From: Alphaproteobacteria bacterium
GTDB taxonomy: Bacteria > Pseudomonadota > Alphaproteobacteria > Rhodobacterales > Rhodobacteraceae
Direction: 5' to 3'
Length of the DNA stretch: 64,000 nucleotides
Assembly (NCBI GenBank): GCA_024280735.1
Contig: JAJRPO010000068.1
Span: 1 to 64,000 of the forward strand
A model generated the notes under the pieces. The model searched no databases. It was not told where the DNA came from and saw only the letters and a program-made list of their open reading frames with translations. Of the stretch, positions 44,673-54,171 are shown one piece after another. Position 1 is the first letter of the stretch, and each line of letters begins with the position of its first letter. Both the position numbers and the translations under genes were made by a program.

Positions 44673-45635
44673 GGCGGCTTGCACCAAATGCACCTCGTCA
44701 AAGCCTAGCGCCAGGCGGGCCGGTTTGGAGTAACACAAGGGATGTTCGCGCAGATCAGGCAGGATTTCAAACACCTGCTCGCGGGCCTCTTCTTCCAGTG
44801 CCATCAAGGTGCTGGGGCAGGCAAAAAAGCTCTCGGTTGGCAGGTTTTCGGCAAATATCACCTGATGTTCTTCAAACAACAGATGCACATAACAGGTGTC
44901 GCGGGGACTGTTGTCGGTGGTAATCGTGGTGCCGTTTATCAAGCCTGCGGCGGGGGCCAAAACCTCGGACTCGCCAAAAATATCGGCGGATTTGGCGCTG
45001 CTGAGCAGGAAACGATGCGCCGGTGAAACCCACATGTCCGCCATCGGCAGGCCGGGACCAAAGGCGTCTTTGCTGATCTTGACCGGGCGCAGATGCGGGG
45101 CAACGTGCAGGCGGGTGTTACTGATTTTTCGATTGCCCATCCAGGCCAGCGGTTGCAAGCCGTTGTCGGCGGTGTGGATCAAATCACCGGGGCGCAAATC
45201 CTCTATCGGCAGCTCGCCAAAGGCGGTTAGGATTCGGGTTCCGGGGGTGAAACAGACCATCGAATTGGCCGCCGCATCGGTGTTTTTACGCAGCTTTTGG
45301 ATGTTGAAAATTGCTTCGCCACGGTTCAACGTGCCAGTGCGCAGCACGATCCGCCCACTGTGTGGATTGCCTTCAACCGCTTTCATCGGGGTGAATTGCA
45401 CGATCCTTTGGCGCCGCGTGTTGGGCAGAACCGTGCCTTCAAAAATCGTGGCTTGGCCATTTGTTCCGGCCAGTTGATAAATATTATCGTTGATCTTGCA
45501 GCGCAGGGCCGCGTTGCCCGTCTGATTTAGGAAAGTATCCTCGGGGATCATCAATTGTGCGTTGCCCACACGGGTAACGGTAATCTGGTCGTTCCGTTCC
45601 GGATCGCCAAACACTTCATAGAATGCGAGTTTCAC
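44670..45635 (-). CDS. Hint-domain protein 1
   Basis: 321-aa protein with a GTG start (45635), chosen because AGAGG lies 7 bp upstream and it lines up with the next paralogue. An N-terminal beta-rich domain of about 127 aa is followed by a Hint (hedgehog/intein-type) module beginning at a cysteine, MVCFTPGTRILTAFGELP (Cys128), with VSPAHRFLLS as the histidine block and EHQVIFAENLPTESFF as the terminal block. The normal intein HN/C splice end is missing. A C-terminal 40-residue tail is shared with the other two copies. No signal peptide is seen. Confidence 0.85.
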   Translation of the reverse strand: MKLAFYEVFGDPERNDQITVTRVGNAQLMIPEDTFLNQTGNAALRCKINDNIYQLAGTNGQATIFEGTVLPNTRRQRIVQFTPMKAVEGNPHSGRIVLRTGTLNRGEAIFNIQKLRKNTDAAANSMVCFTPGTRILTAFGELPIEDLRPGDLIHTADNGLQPLAWMGNRKISNTRLHVAPHLRPVKISKDAFGPGLPMADMWVSPAHRFLLSSAKSADIFGESEVLAPAAGLINGTTITTDNSPRDTCYVHLLFEEHQVIFAENLPTESFFACPSTLMALEEEAREQVFEILPDLREHPLCYSKPARLALGFDEVHLVQAA

Positions 45636-45822
45636 CTTGCGTCCTCTTACTGCCAAGGGACGCCCCATATGCGCCTCGTCGCGCGGATTGTCCTGCCTCT
45701 TGTGGGATCAATCTTATGTCGATCTCTACAAATGCCATGGTGAATCATATGGGAATCGCGTTCAAGCCTAGGGGGTAACTTGGCTTGGATCGCGCGAGAT
45801 GTGTTCTAAGTTAGTCACAATT

Positions 45823-46809
45823 TCAGGGGCGAAATCTGCGCCCTTCGCGAACCCGCAAGGAAAGGCGGGCGGCAGGCCCATAGATGTCGGGGGTCTTTTC
45901 CAGTTCCGGAAATATCTCAAACAGCTCTTCGCGCGCCGCGCCCTCGACACCTTTCATCGCGCCAATACCGGGGTGAAAACTCTCGGTTGGGGCGCCGTTG
46001 GCGAAAATAATTTCGTGTTTATCGAACAGGATGTGAATATAACTGGTGTCGCGAATGCCATAGTCGACCGTGATCGACAGATCATTCAGCAGGGCCTTGG
46101 CGGGGATCAATACCTCCGCCTCGCCGTGATCCAACAGGTTACGTTCGGAGCTGACCAGCATCCGATGTTGCGGCGACACCCACATATCGCGGGACGGAAA
46201 ATCATCACCAAAAGCGCCTTTGCGGATGCGGATCGGGCGTAATTCGGGAAAAGCCATCAGGCGGGCGCCGGTCATGCGCTTGGCTCCAATCCAGCGGATG
46301 GCTTGCAAACCGTTATCAGCCGTAATCACAAGATCGCCAACCCGCAAATCCTCTACGGCGACTTGACCACGCGGGGTTGTGATCTGGGTGCCGGGGGTAA
46401 AGCAGATAACAATGCTGGGGATCGTGTTATAGGCAACATTTGAATTACCATCAATCAGATTAATGTTGTTGATCCACTGCCCGCTGGTTACAGACCCCGA
46501 CAGGATTACGATGCGGTTAACAGCGTCGTCCACACCATCGTTGGCGGAGGTAAGATAGGCGAATGTTACGGTCCCGCCGCCCCAAACATCGGCGCTGTAA
46601 ATTTCGACGTTGGTACCCGTTGCCGCGTAATCGGGATAGGCCGAGGAATAGAAATCAACGCCGTCGATGCTGAACTGCACGCCGCCATCTTCGCCATCTG
46701 GCTGCAAAAAGGCATCATCATCGGAGACAGTGGCGGTACCACTGCTGCCAATGCGAATCCAATTCGCGGAAAGAGGGTCACGATTGACCTCAAAAAAGGT
46801 AAATTCCAT
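45823..46809 (-). CDS. Hint-domain protein 2
   Basis: 328-aa protein beginning MEFTFFEVNRDP, after GGGCAGG. The N-terminal domain (about 135 aa, acidic and Gly/Asp/Ser-rich) is related to that of protein 1. The Hint module starts at Cys136 (ICFTPGTQITTPRGQVAV), followed by DLVITADNGLQAIRWIG, VSPQHRMLVS and HEIIFANGAPTESFHPG. The C-terminal ELFEIFPELEKTP tail is shared. A perfect TTAA-N7-TTAA box lies upstream at 46955-46969. It may self-cleave before Cys136, but no cleavage is shown here. Confidence 0.87.
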   Translation of the reverse strand: MEFTFFEVNRDPLSANWIRIGSSGTATVSDDDAFLQPDGEDGGVQFSIDGVDFYSSAYPDYAATGTNVEIYSADVWGGGTVTFAYLTSANDGVDDAVNRIVILSGSVTSGQWINNINLIDGNSNVAYNTIPSIVICFTPGTQITTPRGQVAVEDLRVGDLVITADNGLQAIRWIGAKRMTGARLMAFPELRPIRIRKGAFGDDFPSRDMWVSPQHRMLVSSERNLLDHGEAEVLIPAKALLNDLSITVDYGIRDTSYIHILFDKHEIIFANGAPTESFHPGIGAMKGVEGAAREELFEIFPELEKTPDIYGPAARLSLRVREGRRFRP

Positions 46810-46954
46810 TACCTGCCCGATATTTAAGGACAGATAATACCCCAATTTTTATTGGGTTTCATTCACTGCCCGCCTCTTGTTGCCATTACCCCTCTTTGTG
46901 GGTTTGGCGCTGCTGCATACAGTATAGGGTAAATTAATAGAGTTTCAATAGGTA

Positions 46955-46969
46955 TTAACTTTACGTTAA
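46955..46969. promoter_or_regulatory. Perfect CtrA-type box (TTAA-N7-TTAA)
   Basis: TTAACTTTACGTTAA matches the CtrA consensus exactly. It lies 146 bp upstream of the second Hint gene (leftward) and just after the stop of the third. Further TTAA tetramers flank it at 46934 and 46974. Function as a CtrA site is inferred from pattern only. Confidence 0.5.
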
Positions 46970-46999
46970 CTTGTTAATAAGGGCCGTTGGCTCGGGAGG

Positions 47000-47938
47000 T
47001 CAAAGGGCAAGTAAACTGGATTCGTTGACTTTTATTACGTGTCGTGCGCTAGGGCCAAAGCTCGCTGGATCAATTTTTAGTTCGGGAAATATCTCGAACA
47101 GTTCGGCACGTGATGCTTCCTCAATTGCCTCCATTCCCATCGCACCGGGGTGAAAGCTCTCGGTTAGAATGCCGTTAGCTGTAATTATCTCGTGTTTGTC
47201 AAACAGGATATGAATGTACTTCGTCTGTGTTGTTTCGAAATCTACAGTCACGCTATGGTCATTCACTAACCCTTTGGCTGGCACCAATACTTCTGCCTCT
47301 CCAAATTGCAAAATTGCGTCGCCGCCTGACAATAACATCCGGTGCTGAGGGGAAACCCTCAGGTCATGACAGGGCAGGCCCGGACCAAAGGCATTTTTGC
47401 GGATGTGAATGGGACGAAGATGTGGATTGGCGTATAACCGTGCCCCTGTGATGGTTTTGTGACCTACCCACCGGATGGCCTGTAGGCCGTGGTCTCGCGT
47501 GATGACCAAATCGCCGATACCCAATTCTTCGACCAAGCGATCCCCAAGGGGCGTTGCAATCAAAGAACCAGGGGTGAAACAAATCACATCTGTATAATCC
47601 CAGCCCGTTGTGTGGCTTTGATAGGATCCGAGTGTCGCGCCAACAGTAAATTCCGACCCCGGTCCAGGTAAGAAATACCAAGTCCCCCCGGTGTTAAAGA
47701 AATAGAATGTTTCCTCTTGCGGTTCGCCACCGGTATCGGTGAATGATACATCTATCGCATAAGGCGCTGACACAGTGGACCCAAAGGCCCCGCCATCTAT
47801 ACTGATGGTTTCGTCTCCGTCTCCGCCACCTTGGTAGCTGTTGTCATTATCGTCAAAAGTGGCCGTGTGGGAAACATTGTACTGGGCGTTATAATGTGTG
47901 CCTGACCATTGAAATGCCGTGGCTGTATATTGTGCCAT
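47000..47938 (-). CDS. Hint-domain protein 3
   Basis: 312-aa protein, start at ATG 47938 after GAGGTGA. The N-terminal 119 residues (MAQYTATAFQWSGTHYNAQY; Gly/Asp/Thr-rich) are unlike those of copies 1 and 2. The Hint module starts at Cys120 (VICFTPGSLIATPLGDRLV), with DHGLQAIRWVGHK, VSPQHRMLLSGG and HEIITANGILTESFHPG. The C-terminal ELFEIFPELKIDP tail matches the other copies. It begins 8 bp after the 71-aa gene, so the two are co-translated. Confidence 0.87.
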   Translation of the reverse strand: MAQYTATAFQWSGTHYNAQYNVSHTATFDDNDNSYQGGGDGDETISIDGGAFGSTVSAPYAIDVSFTDTGGEPQEETFYFFNTGGTWYFLPGPGSEFTVGATLGSYQSHTTGWDYTDVICFTPGSLIATPLGDRLVEELGIGDLVITRDHGLQAIRWVGHKTITGARLYANPHLRPIHIRKNAFGPGLPCHDLRVSPQHRMLLSGGDAILQFGEAEVLVPAKGLVNDHSVTVDFETTQTKYIHILFDKHEIITANGILTESFHPGAMGMEAIEEASRAELFEIFPELKIDPASFGPSARHVIKVNESSLLAL

Positions 47939-47946
47939 GAGTCACC

Positions 47947-48162
47947 TCAGTCCTTCATTCCGCTGGGATGAAGATGCCGATGTTTGCCTTCTGCGTTCAG
48001 GGCCGACATCAACGTACGAAGGCCTTGCCGGCCCAGCTTGAATTTGATGGCTCCGTCGCCAAGCGAACTCTCAACAAATCTTTTCTCTTCCGGATACAAT
48101 CGGGCGCGATGAACGGCTGAAAATTTTCGTGAAAATGACTCATTGGTCTCTTTGCTACTCAT
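47947..48162 (-). CDS. Small protein leading the Hint genes
   Basis: 71-aa basic protein starting MSSKETNESFSRKF after a GGGGG ribosome site. It is soluble and helical, with a central RLYPEEKRFVESSLGDGAIKF. No known domain is recognised. Spacing of 8 bp to Hint protein 3 makes them one unit; it could regulate or assist the Hint proteins, which is inference. Confidence 0.7.
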   Translation of the reverse strand: MSSKETNESFSRKFSAVHRARLYPEEKRFVESSLGDGAIKFKLGRQGLRTLMSALNAEGKHRHLHPSGMKD

Positions 48163-48252
48163 ATTACCCCCTAAAATTCCAGCCTCATTTGGAGGTTGAA
48201 AGAAAAATTACTCGTTAATTACTTGACGTATAATGTGGCGGAATTATGTCAA

Positions 48253-48281
48253 ATTACCTAAAGTTGTGCCTAAAACGTCAA
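48253..48281 (-). promoter_or_regulatory. Candidate promoter of the Hint gene set
   Basis: On the minus strand, TTGACG (48281-48276) and GGTAAT (48258-48253) are 17 bp apart, upstream of the 71-aa gene in an AT-rich gap after fumC. The -10 is weak (4 of 6). No terminator for fumC was found in the gap. Confidence 0.35.
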
Positions 48282-48323
48282 CAGTGTGTTATTTTTTGGA
48301 GGTTTTGTTTCCAATAATTGCGC

Positions 48324-49715
48324 TTATTTCGGCCCAATCATGTCTTTGGGCTGCACCACACGGTCAAAGGTCTCTGCATCCACAAATCCCAGCCCAATTG
48401 CCTCTTCTTTCAGCGTTGTGCCGTTTTTATGGGCAGTTTTGGCGACCTTGGTGGCGTTGTCATAACCGATTTCGGGGGCCAATGCGGTGACCAACATCAG
48501 GCTTTCCCACATCAGTTTGGAAATCCGTTCCTCGTCTGCCTCAATCCCCGCCACACAGTTATCGGTGAAGGTGCCGCAGGCGTCGCCCAAAAGTTGCATG
48601 GATTGCAACACGTTATAGGTCATCATTGGTTTATAAACATTCAATTCAAAATGCCCCTGCGATCCGGCAAAACCCACCGCTGCATCATTGCCCATCACCT
48701 GAATGCAGACTTGGGTCAGCGCCTCCACTTGCGTCGGGTTCACCTTGCCCGGCATGATCGAGCTGCCCGGCTCGTTCTCCGGCAAGATCAATTCACCAAG
48801 GCCACAGCGCGGGCCAGACCCCAGCATACGAATATCGCTGGCGATTTTATACAGGCTGCCGGCCACGGTTTTCAGCGCGCCGGAGATTTCGACCATGGCG
48901 TCATGGGCGGCCAAGGCCTCGAATTTATTGGGTGCCGTGACAAATGGCAGATCGCAAATTGCTGCCATGTTGGCTGCAACCTTTTCGCCCCAACCCTGCG
49001 AGGTGTTCAACCCTGTGCCAACAGCCGTACCCCCTTGGGCCAATGCGTAGATATTGGGCAGGGCCATTTCAACGCGGCGAATGCCTTGGGCCACCTGATA
49101 AGCGTAACCACCAAATTCCTGACCCAGTGTCAGGGGGGTGGCGTCTTGGGTATGGGTGCGGCCAATCTTGATGATGTCTTTAAAGGCCTCGGATTTACGC
49201 GCCAATTCAGCCTGCAATTTCACCAGTCCGCGCAACAACACATCACGCGCCATCATCGCGGTGGCAATGTGCATCGCCGTTGGAAAAGTGTCGTTGGACG
49301 ACTGCCCCATGTTGCAATGGTCATTGGGGTGCACGGGGGATTTGCTGCCCATCACCCCGCCCAGCATTTCAATGGCGCGGTTGGAAATCACCTCATTGGC
49401 GTTCATGTTGGATTGGGTACCGGAACCCGTCTGCCAAACCACCAGCGGAAAGTGATCGTCCAGCGTGCCGTCAATCACTTCCTCTGCCGCAGCAATCAAT
49501 GCCTTGCCAATGTTGGCAGGCAGTTTGCCACTTTCTACATTCGCCTCGGCGCAGGCCTTTTTGATCACCCCCAGCGCGCGGACCACCGCGACGGGCTGTT
49601 TTTCCCAGCCAATCGGAAAATTCATCAAGCTGCGCTGGGTCTGCGCGCCCCAGTATTTATTGGCAGGCACATCGAGGGGGCCAAAGCTGTCGGTTTCTAC
49701 GCGAATATCGGTCAT
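48324..49715 (-). CDS. fumC: Class II fumarate hydratase
   Basis: Interconverts fumarate and malate in the TCA cycle. The 463-aa protein has the superfamily signature [17 protein letters not shown] and the active-site segments [11 protein letters not shown] and [19 protein letters not shown] 49715 ([10 protein letters not shown]) is the usual FumC start; the frame is open to 49772. Confidence 0.97.
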   Translation of the reverse strand: MTDIRVETDSFGPLDVPANKYWGAQTQRSLMNFPIGWEKQPVAVVRALGVIKKACAEANVESGKLPANIGKALIAAAEEVIDGTLDDHFPLVVWQTGSGTQSNMNANEVISNRAIEMLGGVMGSKSPVHPNDHCNMGQSSNDTFPTAMHIATAMMARDVLLRGLVKLQAELARKSEAFKDIIKIGRTHTQDATPLTLGQEFGGYAYQVAQGIRRVEMALPNIYALAQGGTAVGTGLNTSQGWGEKVAANMAAICDLPFVTAPNKFEALAAHDAMVEISGALKTVAGSLYKIASDIRMLGSGPRCGLGELILPENEPGSSIMPGKVNPTQVEALTQVCIQVMGNDAAVGFAGSQGHFELNVYKPMMTYNVLQSMQLLGDACGTFTDNCVAGIEADEERISKLMWESLMLVTALAPEIGYDNATKVAKTAHKNGTTLKEEAIGLGFVDAETFDRVVQPKDMIGPK

Positions 49716-49787
49716 GGGGTGCTCCTGAATACGGTTGTATGCGGGTATAAGCTGCGGCTTGGGGGAGGGCAACAGTTTGCGGCGTTT

Positions 49788-50942
49788 CTATCGCTCTTGC
49801 CGAACCACTTCAGCCACCCCTACAAACCGCGCCATCCTGTCCAGCTCCGCCTCTAACTTGGTTGCTCGCGCCGCAGTCCATTTCACCCGCGGTTCCAGCC
49901 ACAAGTTCAGCACATTCAGCACGCTTTTGGCCCGATCCGCCTTAACCTCAAGGCGCCCAACAAACCGATCCCCTTCGAGCAAAGGATAAACGTAATAACC
50001 ATATTTCCGCTTGGCGGCGGGGACAAAAATCTCGATCTTATAGTCAAAGCCAAACAGGCGGTTCAAACGGATGCGGTCGCGCACGGCGGGGTCAAACGGG
50101 CTGAGGATGCGCAGACGCGAAGTTGGCTTTTGGTTGAGGCGGGTTTCAATGTCGGGGCAGGCAAAGGCCTCCGTCCAACTGCCGTCATCCGCCTGCACCT
50201 GCACAGGGTGCAGGTCAGCACTCGCCGCCCAATCGCGCACTTCTTTGGCGCTCATGGCCTCCCAAAATTTCTGGATTTCGCCCAGCGTCGCAATGCCAAG
50301 ACGGTGCAAGGCACCACGACACAGCCAATCGATTTGCGCGGTGTCGCTGATCTCCGCCGCTAACACCTCCGCCGGAATAACATTCTCAGCCAAATCATAA
50401 AACTTGCCAAAATTCACCCGATGCGCCGTCGCCAACTCCCCCACATACCACATGTAATCCAGCGCAATCTTATGGGGTGGGCGCGCCCAAAGGTGCGAGC
50501 GGTCAATGATCTTGGAATCAAACGCCTTGGTCGACAAAGGCCCCTCATCCGCAATGCGTTGTTTGATCGCGGTCATGCCCTCTGTCTGCGATCTGTTCTT
50601 CAAATAACTGAACTGCCCAGTGGCCTGCGCCGCCCGCCCAAATTGCCGCCGCCAATAGGGGTAGAATGCCATCGGCAATACCGAGGCGTCATGGGTGTAA
50701 TGCTCAAACACGCCGCGATTGACCAGCAGCTTATCCAACATCGGCTCGCGGTAATTCTGGTTGCGGCTCCACAGAATGTGGTGGTGCGCACGGGCGACAA
50801 TCTGGATGGTGTCGAGCTGCACAAACCCGAGGTCTTGGATGACCTGTTGCAGGTCCAGCTTGCCCGTGGGGGCTGATGCCAGCCCGCAAGATGTCAGCCA
50901 CAGTTGGCGCGCCTCTCGATTGGAAAATTTGAGTGGTTTCAA
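49788..50942 (-). CDS. YcaQ-like winged-helix protein
   Basis: About 384-aa protein of the HTH_42/YcaQ type; YcaQ members are DNA glycosylases that unhook interstrand crosslinks. Features are DLGFVQLDTIQIVARAHHHI, with the QxD motif, HHILWSR, and LLEGDRFVGRLEVKADR near the C-terminus. The start may be TTG 50942 (LKPLKFSNREARQ), which has AGGGAG about 8 bp upstream; ATG 50966 lacks a ribosome site. Enzymatic activity is inferred from the family. Confidence 0.9.
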   Translation of the reverse strand: MKPLKFSNREARQLWLTSCGLASAPTGKLDLQQVIQDLGFVQLDTIQIVARAHHHILWSRNQNYREPMLDKLLVNRGVFEHYTHDASVLPMAFYPYWRRQFGRAAQATGQFSYLKNRSQTEGMTAIKQRIADEGPLSTKAFDSKIIDRSHLWARPPHKIALDYMWYVGELATAHRVNFGKFYDLAENVIPAEVLAAEISDTAQIDWLCRGALHRLGIATLGEIQKFWEAMSAKEVRDWAASADLHPVQVQADDGSWTEAFACPDIETRLNQKPTSRLRILSPFDPAVRDRIRLNRLFGFDYKIEIFVPAAKRKYGYYVYPLLEGDRFVGRLEVKADRAKSVLNVLNLWLEPRVKWTAARATKLEAELDRMARFVGVAEVVRQER

Positions 50943-51074
50943 AATGGTTACTCCCTCTCTCGACATCTACTGGAAAGGATGGAACGAATAAAGAACAAAA
51001 AGATTGTATTGGCCTGCCTCGATGATTGAATTTTGCGAGTCTGGTGTTAAAGTGAGGCAACTTTTGATTGTAGT

Positions 51075-52457
51075 ATGGGAATTGAAATGAAGCTGACAAT
51101 TGATGAGCCGGAAATTAACATCGGTGTCGATGGATTTGAAAAATGTTTATTGGGCCGTTCCGAATTTGGAAAACAGTTTACCGAACTGGTTGATAAGATC
51201 GATGGGCCACTGGTTGTCGCATTAGATGGGGGCTGGGGCAGTGGCAAATCGGTTTTCCTGAAAATGTGGACCGGGGCACATAAGAAAGACTTTGATGGTA
51301 AAGCTAAGATAATTTACTTCGACGCCTTTGAGCATGATTTTCTGGATGACCCGCTGATAAGTTTGGTTTCCAGCCTGTCTGATCATTTCCCGCAAAAATC
51401 CAAGGGCCAGAAAGTAGTATTTGGGTTAAAGAAGGCAGCAGCTCCGCTGGCTAAAGTTGCCCTTCGCGTAGGGCTGGCTGTTGGCACGGCAGGCGCTACC
51501 GAAGTCCTTGGAGTCGTTGGCGACGAAGCGATCAAGACAGGAGCCAATCTAGCGGATACCGAAATTGCCAATTTTTGGGCCAAGGCAGATGGCCAGATTA
51601 TGGCCATGAAAGGTTTCAAGAAAGCTTTGGAGGAACTGACCGCAGGGCAAAATGGCGAAAGCCAAAAGATCGTCATTATCGTGGATGAGCTGGATCGTTG
51701 CCGCCCCGATTATGCTTTGGCATTTTTGGAGGTTATTAAGCATTTCTTTGCCGTGCCCAATGTGCATTTTGTTTTGGGAGTGAATTTGTGGTCGCTCGAA
51801 AATTCTGTAAGGGCGCGGTATGGGCAGGGTATTGAAGCTGCCGACTATTTGAAGAAATTCATTCACTTGCAAGTGAGACTGCCAAGTCGGAATATTTCGG
51901 GATTGGGAGGGTCATACACATTGCTTTATTTTGACCGTATTTTTAAACAGATCGATACCACTATCGACATTATCGTTGCATTGGAAAATTGCCTGACGGC
52001 TTTAGAAGGAACAGTAGAAATTAGTTTGCGTGACATTGAACGAATTTACACCAAGGTTGTTCTGTTGCCGGAGAAATTTCAAAGGTATCAATTTGGTTTT
52101 CAATATTCAATTTGCACTGCGTTATTGATGAGTGTTTTAGCACCAGACATTTACAATCTAATCGGAAATAGAAAGTTAACTATTCACGATGTAGGCAAGT
52201 TTTTCGATTTTAATAAGGGAGGGAGATTTGCGAAGCCCGACTTTTCACCCGAAAATTCAGGGGACGATGATCGTTTTAGGTGTTTGACTTACAGCCTTTG
52301 GCACAGAATTTTAGCGTTACCGATGGATGAAGACGTTCAAGGATTAACAGAACAAGCATTTGGCCGTTTTACTCGCCTAAGCTTGGATTCCTTTATTCAA
52401 ACGTTAGGTGAAATCTTAGAAATCTGGGAAATGAATGATAAACCAAAAGTTGTTTGA
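51075..52457 (+). CDS. KAP-family P-loop NTPase
   Basis: 460-aa protein with Walker A DGGWGSGKSVF (residues 51-61) and Walker B KIVIIVDELDRCRPDYAL at about residue 200, the layout of KAP NTPases. A hydrophobic, Ala/Gly-rich insert (about 120-150) may contact membrane, as in many family members. Codon use is AT-richer towards the 3' end than in the neighbours. KAP NTPases occur in phage defence and signalling, but no partner gene is evident here; a lone housekeeping-type KAP is equally possible. Confidence 0.88.
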   Translation: MGIEMKLTIDEPEINIGVDGFEKCLLGRSEFGKQFTELVDKIDGPLVVALDGGWGSGKSVFLKMWTGAHKKDFDGKAKIIYFDAFEHDFLDDPLISLVSSLSDHFPQKSKGQKVVFGLKKAAAPLAKVALRVGLAVGTAGATEVLGVVGDEAIKTGANLADTEIANFWAKADGQIMAMKGFKKALEELTAGQNGESQKIVIIVDELDRCRPDYALAFLEVIKHFFAVPNVHFVLGVNLWSLENSVRARYGQGIEAADYLKKFIHLQVRLPSRNISGLGGSYTLLYFDRIFKQIDTTIDIIVALENCLTALEGTVEISLRDIERIYTKVVLLPEKFQRYQFGFQYSICTALLMSVLAPDIYNLIGNRKLTIHDVGKFFDFNKGGRFAKPDFSPENSGDDDRFRCLTYSLWHRILALPMDEDVQGLTEQAFGRFTRLSLDSFIQTLGEILEIWEMNDKPKVV

Positions 52458-52533
52458 AAATAGTAATATTCAAATTGATTTTGGCTGTGCTTTCGCTAAC
52501 TTGATAACGATCTTTCTAATGTGAGGCTTTGTT

Positions 52534-54171
52534 ATGGACGACTATTATGATCTTGGCGACTATTCCCGCGCGGGTGTAAGTGCCAATCCTGAGGCCCAAA
52601 TCTGGTTTGATCGCGGGTTGAACTGGACCTATGGCTATAATCACAACGAGGCGATCAGCTGTTTTGAAAACGCGGTCAAGGCTGATCCGGAGTGCGCACT
52701 CGCCCATTGGGGGATCGCCTATGCCAAGGGGCCGAATTACAATCTGCAATGGCTGCATTTGACGGACGCTGACAAGGTTGAGGTTCTGGAAGTCGTCGAT
52801 GCAGCACTTACAGAGGCCGAGAAAACCGCCACAGGCCTCGTCGCTGAAATGGTTGCCGCGATGCGCAAGCGGTTTAATCTGAGCGCGGATGTCGAGGATT
52901 TTGGCCCGTTCAACGATGTCTACGCCGTTGAGATGCGCAAGATTTGTGCGCGCTATCCGGATGATAAAGACATCCGCACCCTGACGGTCGAGGCCCTGAT
53001 GTGCCGTACACCATGGCAATTGTGGGATTTGCAAAACGCGGTGCCTTGCGAAGGCGCTGACACGTTGGAGGCGCAAGGCCTGTTGGAAGATGCCTTTGCC
53101 AACTTGCCAGATGCTTGGACCCACCCCGGCCTGCTGCACCTTTATATTCACATTATGGAAATGTCGCCAACGCCGGAAAAAGCCCTGCGCATGGGCGACG
53201 CGCTGACATCGGTGGTGCGCGATCAGGGGCATTTGCAGCATATGGCGACGCATATTGATGTGCTTTGCGGGCACTATGAAAACGTGGTGCGCCGCAATGC
53301 GCGGGCTTACGTTGCGGATAAAAAATTCATTGCCCGAGAGGGCTGCAAGAATTTTTACACCACTTATATTTGCCATGATCTGCATTTCCAACTGTATGGC
53401 GCGATGTTTTTGGGGCAGATGGGGCCAGCACTTGCTGCGGCCACCGAGTTGGAAAATATCCTGACGCCGGATGTGGTGGCCCCCAGTGCCGACTGGCTGG
53501 AATCCTATTACGGTATGCGCCAACATGTGCTGATCCGTTTTGGCCAGTGGGAGACCTTGAAACAGTGCAAGCTGCCCGAAGATCAAGAACTCTATTGCTT
53601 CACCACAGCATTGGTACATTACGCGCGCACGGTTGCCTATGCGGCGACGGGTGAAGTGGAGAAAGCCCACTCGGAGCGCGAGTTGTTCCGTGCAGCCCAA
53701 GCCCGCGTACCGGAAACTCGTTTGCTGTTTAACAACACCTGCGAGGATATTCTAAAGGTGGCGGAGCAGATGCTGGAGGGGGAGTATTTTTACCGTCTTG
53801 GGGAGTTCGATCAAGCCTTTGCCCACCTGCGTAAATCCGTCGCCATGGATGACGCGCTGCCCTACGAGGAACCGTGGGGCTGGATGCAACCCACCCGCCA
53901 CGCGCTCGGGGCGTTGTTGTTGGAACAGGATCGAGTCGCGGAGGCAGAGGCGGTGTACCGCGCTGATCTGGGCTTTGATAAATCCCTCAGCCGCCCCGCG
54001 CATCACCCGGAAAATGTCTGGTCGCTGCATGGGTTATATGAGTGCCTGACCAAGCTGGGCAAGGCAGAGGAGGCGGCACTGATAAAGCCCCGCCTTGATC
54101 TGGCAAACGCCCGCGCTGACGCGCCAATCAAGGCGTCTTGTGCGTGTCGGTTGGCGGCGATGGAGGGGTGA
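52534..54171 (+). CDS. Tetratricopeptide-repeat protein
   Basis: 545-aa soluble protein made of helical repeats. A TPR at the N-terminus (WFDRGLNWTYGYNHNEAISC) includes the pattern of a family of large TPR proteins with HLYIHIMEMSPTPEKALRMG and HMATHIDVLCGHYENVV in the middle. GAGG precedes the ATG. The role is not known to me. The last 44 bp overlap the convergent hydroxylase gene. Confidence 0.85.
   Translation: MDDYYDLGDYSRAGVSANPEAQIWFDRGLNWTYGYNHNEAISCFENAVKADPECALAHWGIAYAKGPNYNLQWLHLTDADKVEVLEVVDAALTEAEKTATGLVAEMVAAMRKRFNLSADVEDFGPFNDVYAVEMRKICARYPDDKDIRTLTVEALMCRTPWQLWDLQNAVPCEGADTLEAQGLLEDAFANLPDAWTHPGLLHLYIHIMEMSPTPEKALRMGDALTSVVRDQGHLQHMATHIDVLCGHYENVVRRNARAYVADKKFIAREGCKNFYTTYICHDLHFQLYGAMFLGQMGPALAAATELENILTPDVVAPSADWLESYYGMRQHVLIRFGQWETLKQCKLPEDQELYCFTTALVHYARTVAYAATGEVEKAHSERELFRAAQARVPETRLLFNNTCEDILKVAEQMLEGEYFYRLGEFDQAFAHLRKSVAMDDALPYEEPWGWMQPTRHALGALLLEQDRVAEAEAVYRADLGFDKSLSRPAHHPENVWSLHGLYECLTKLGKAEEAALIKPRLDLANARADAPIKASCACRLAAMEG

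Noticed and set aside
45669-46999. Equal 154-bp distances between the Hint open frames as a sign of recent duplication
   Set aside because: The equality depends on the longest open frames; with the ribosome-site-supported starts the gaps are 187 and 190 bp, and the sequences share only a short GCCTCTTGT-like block.
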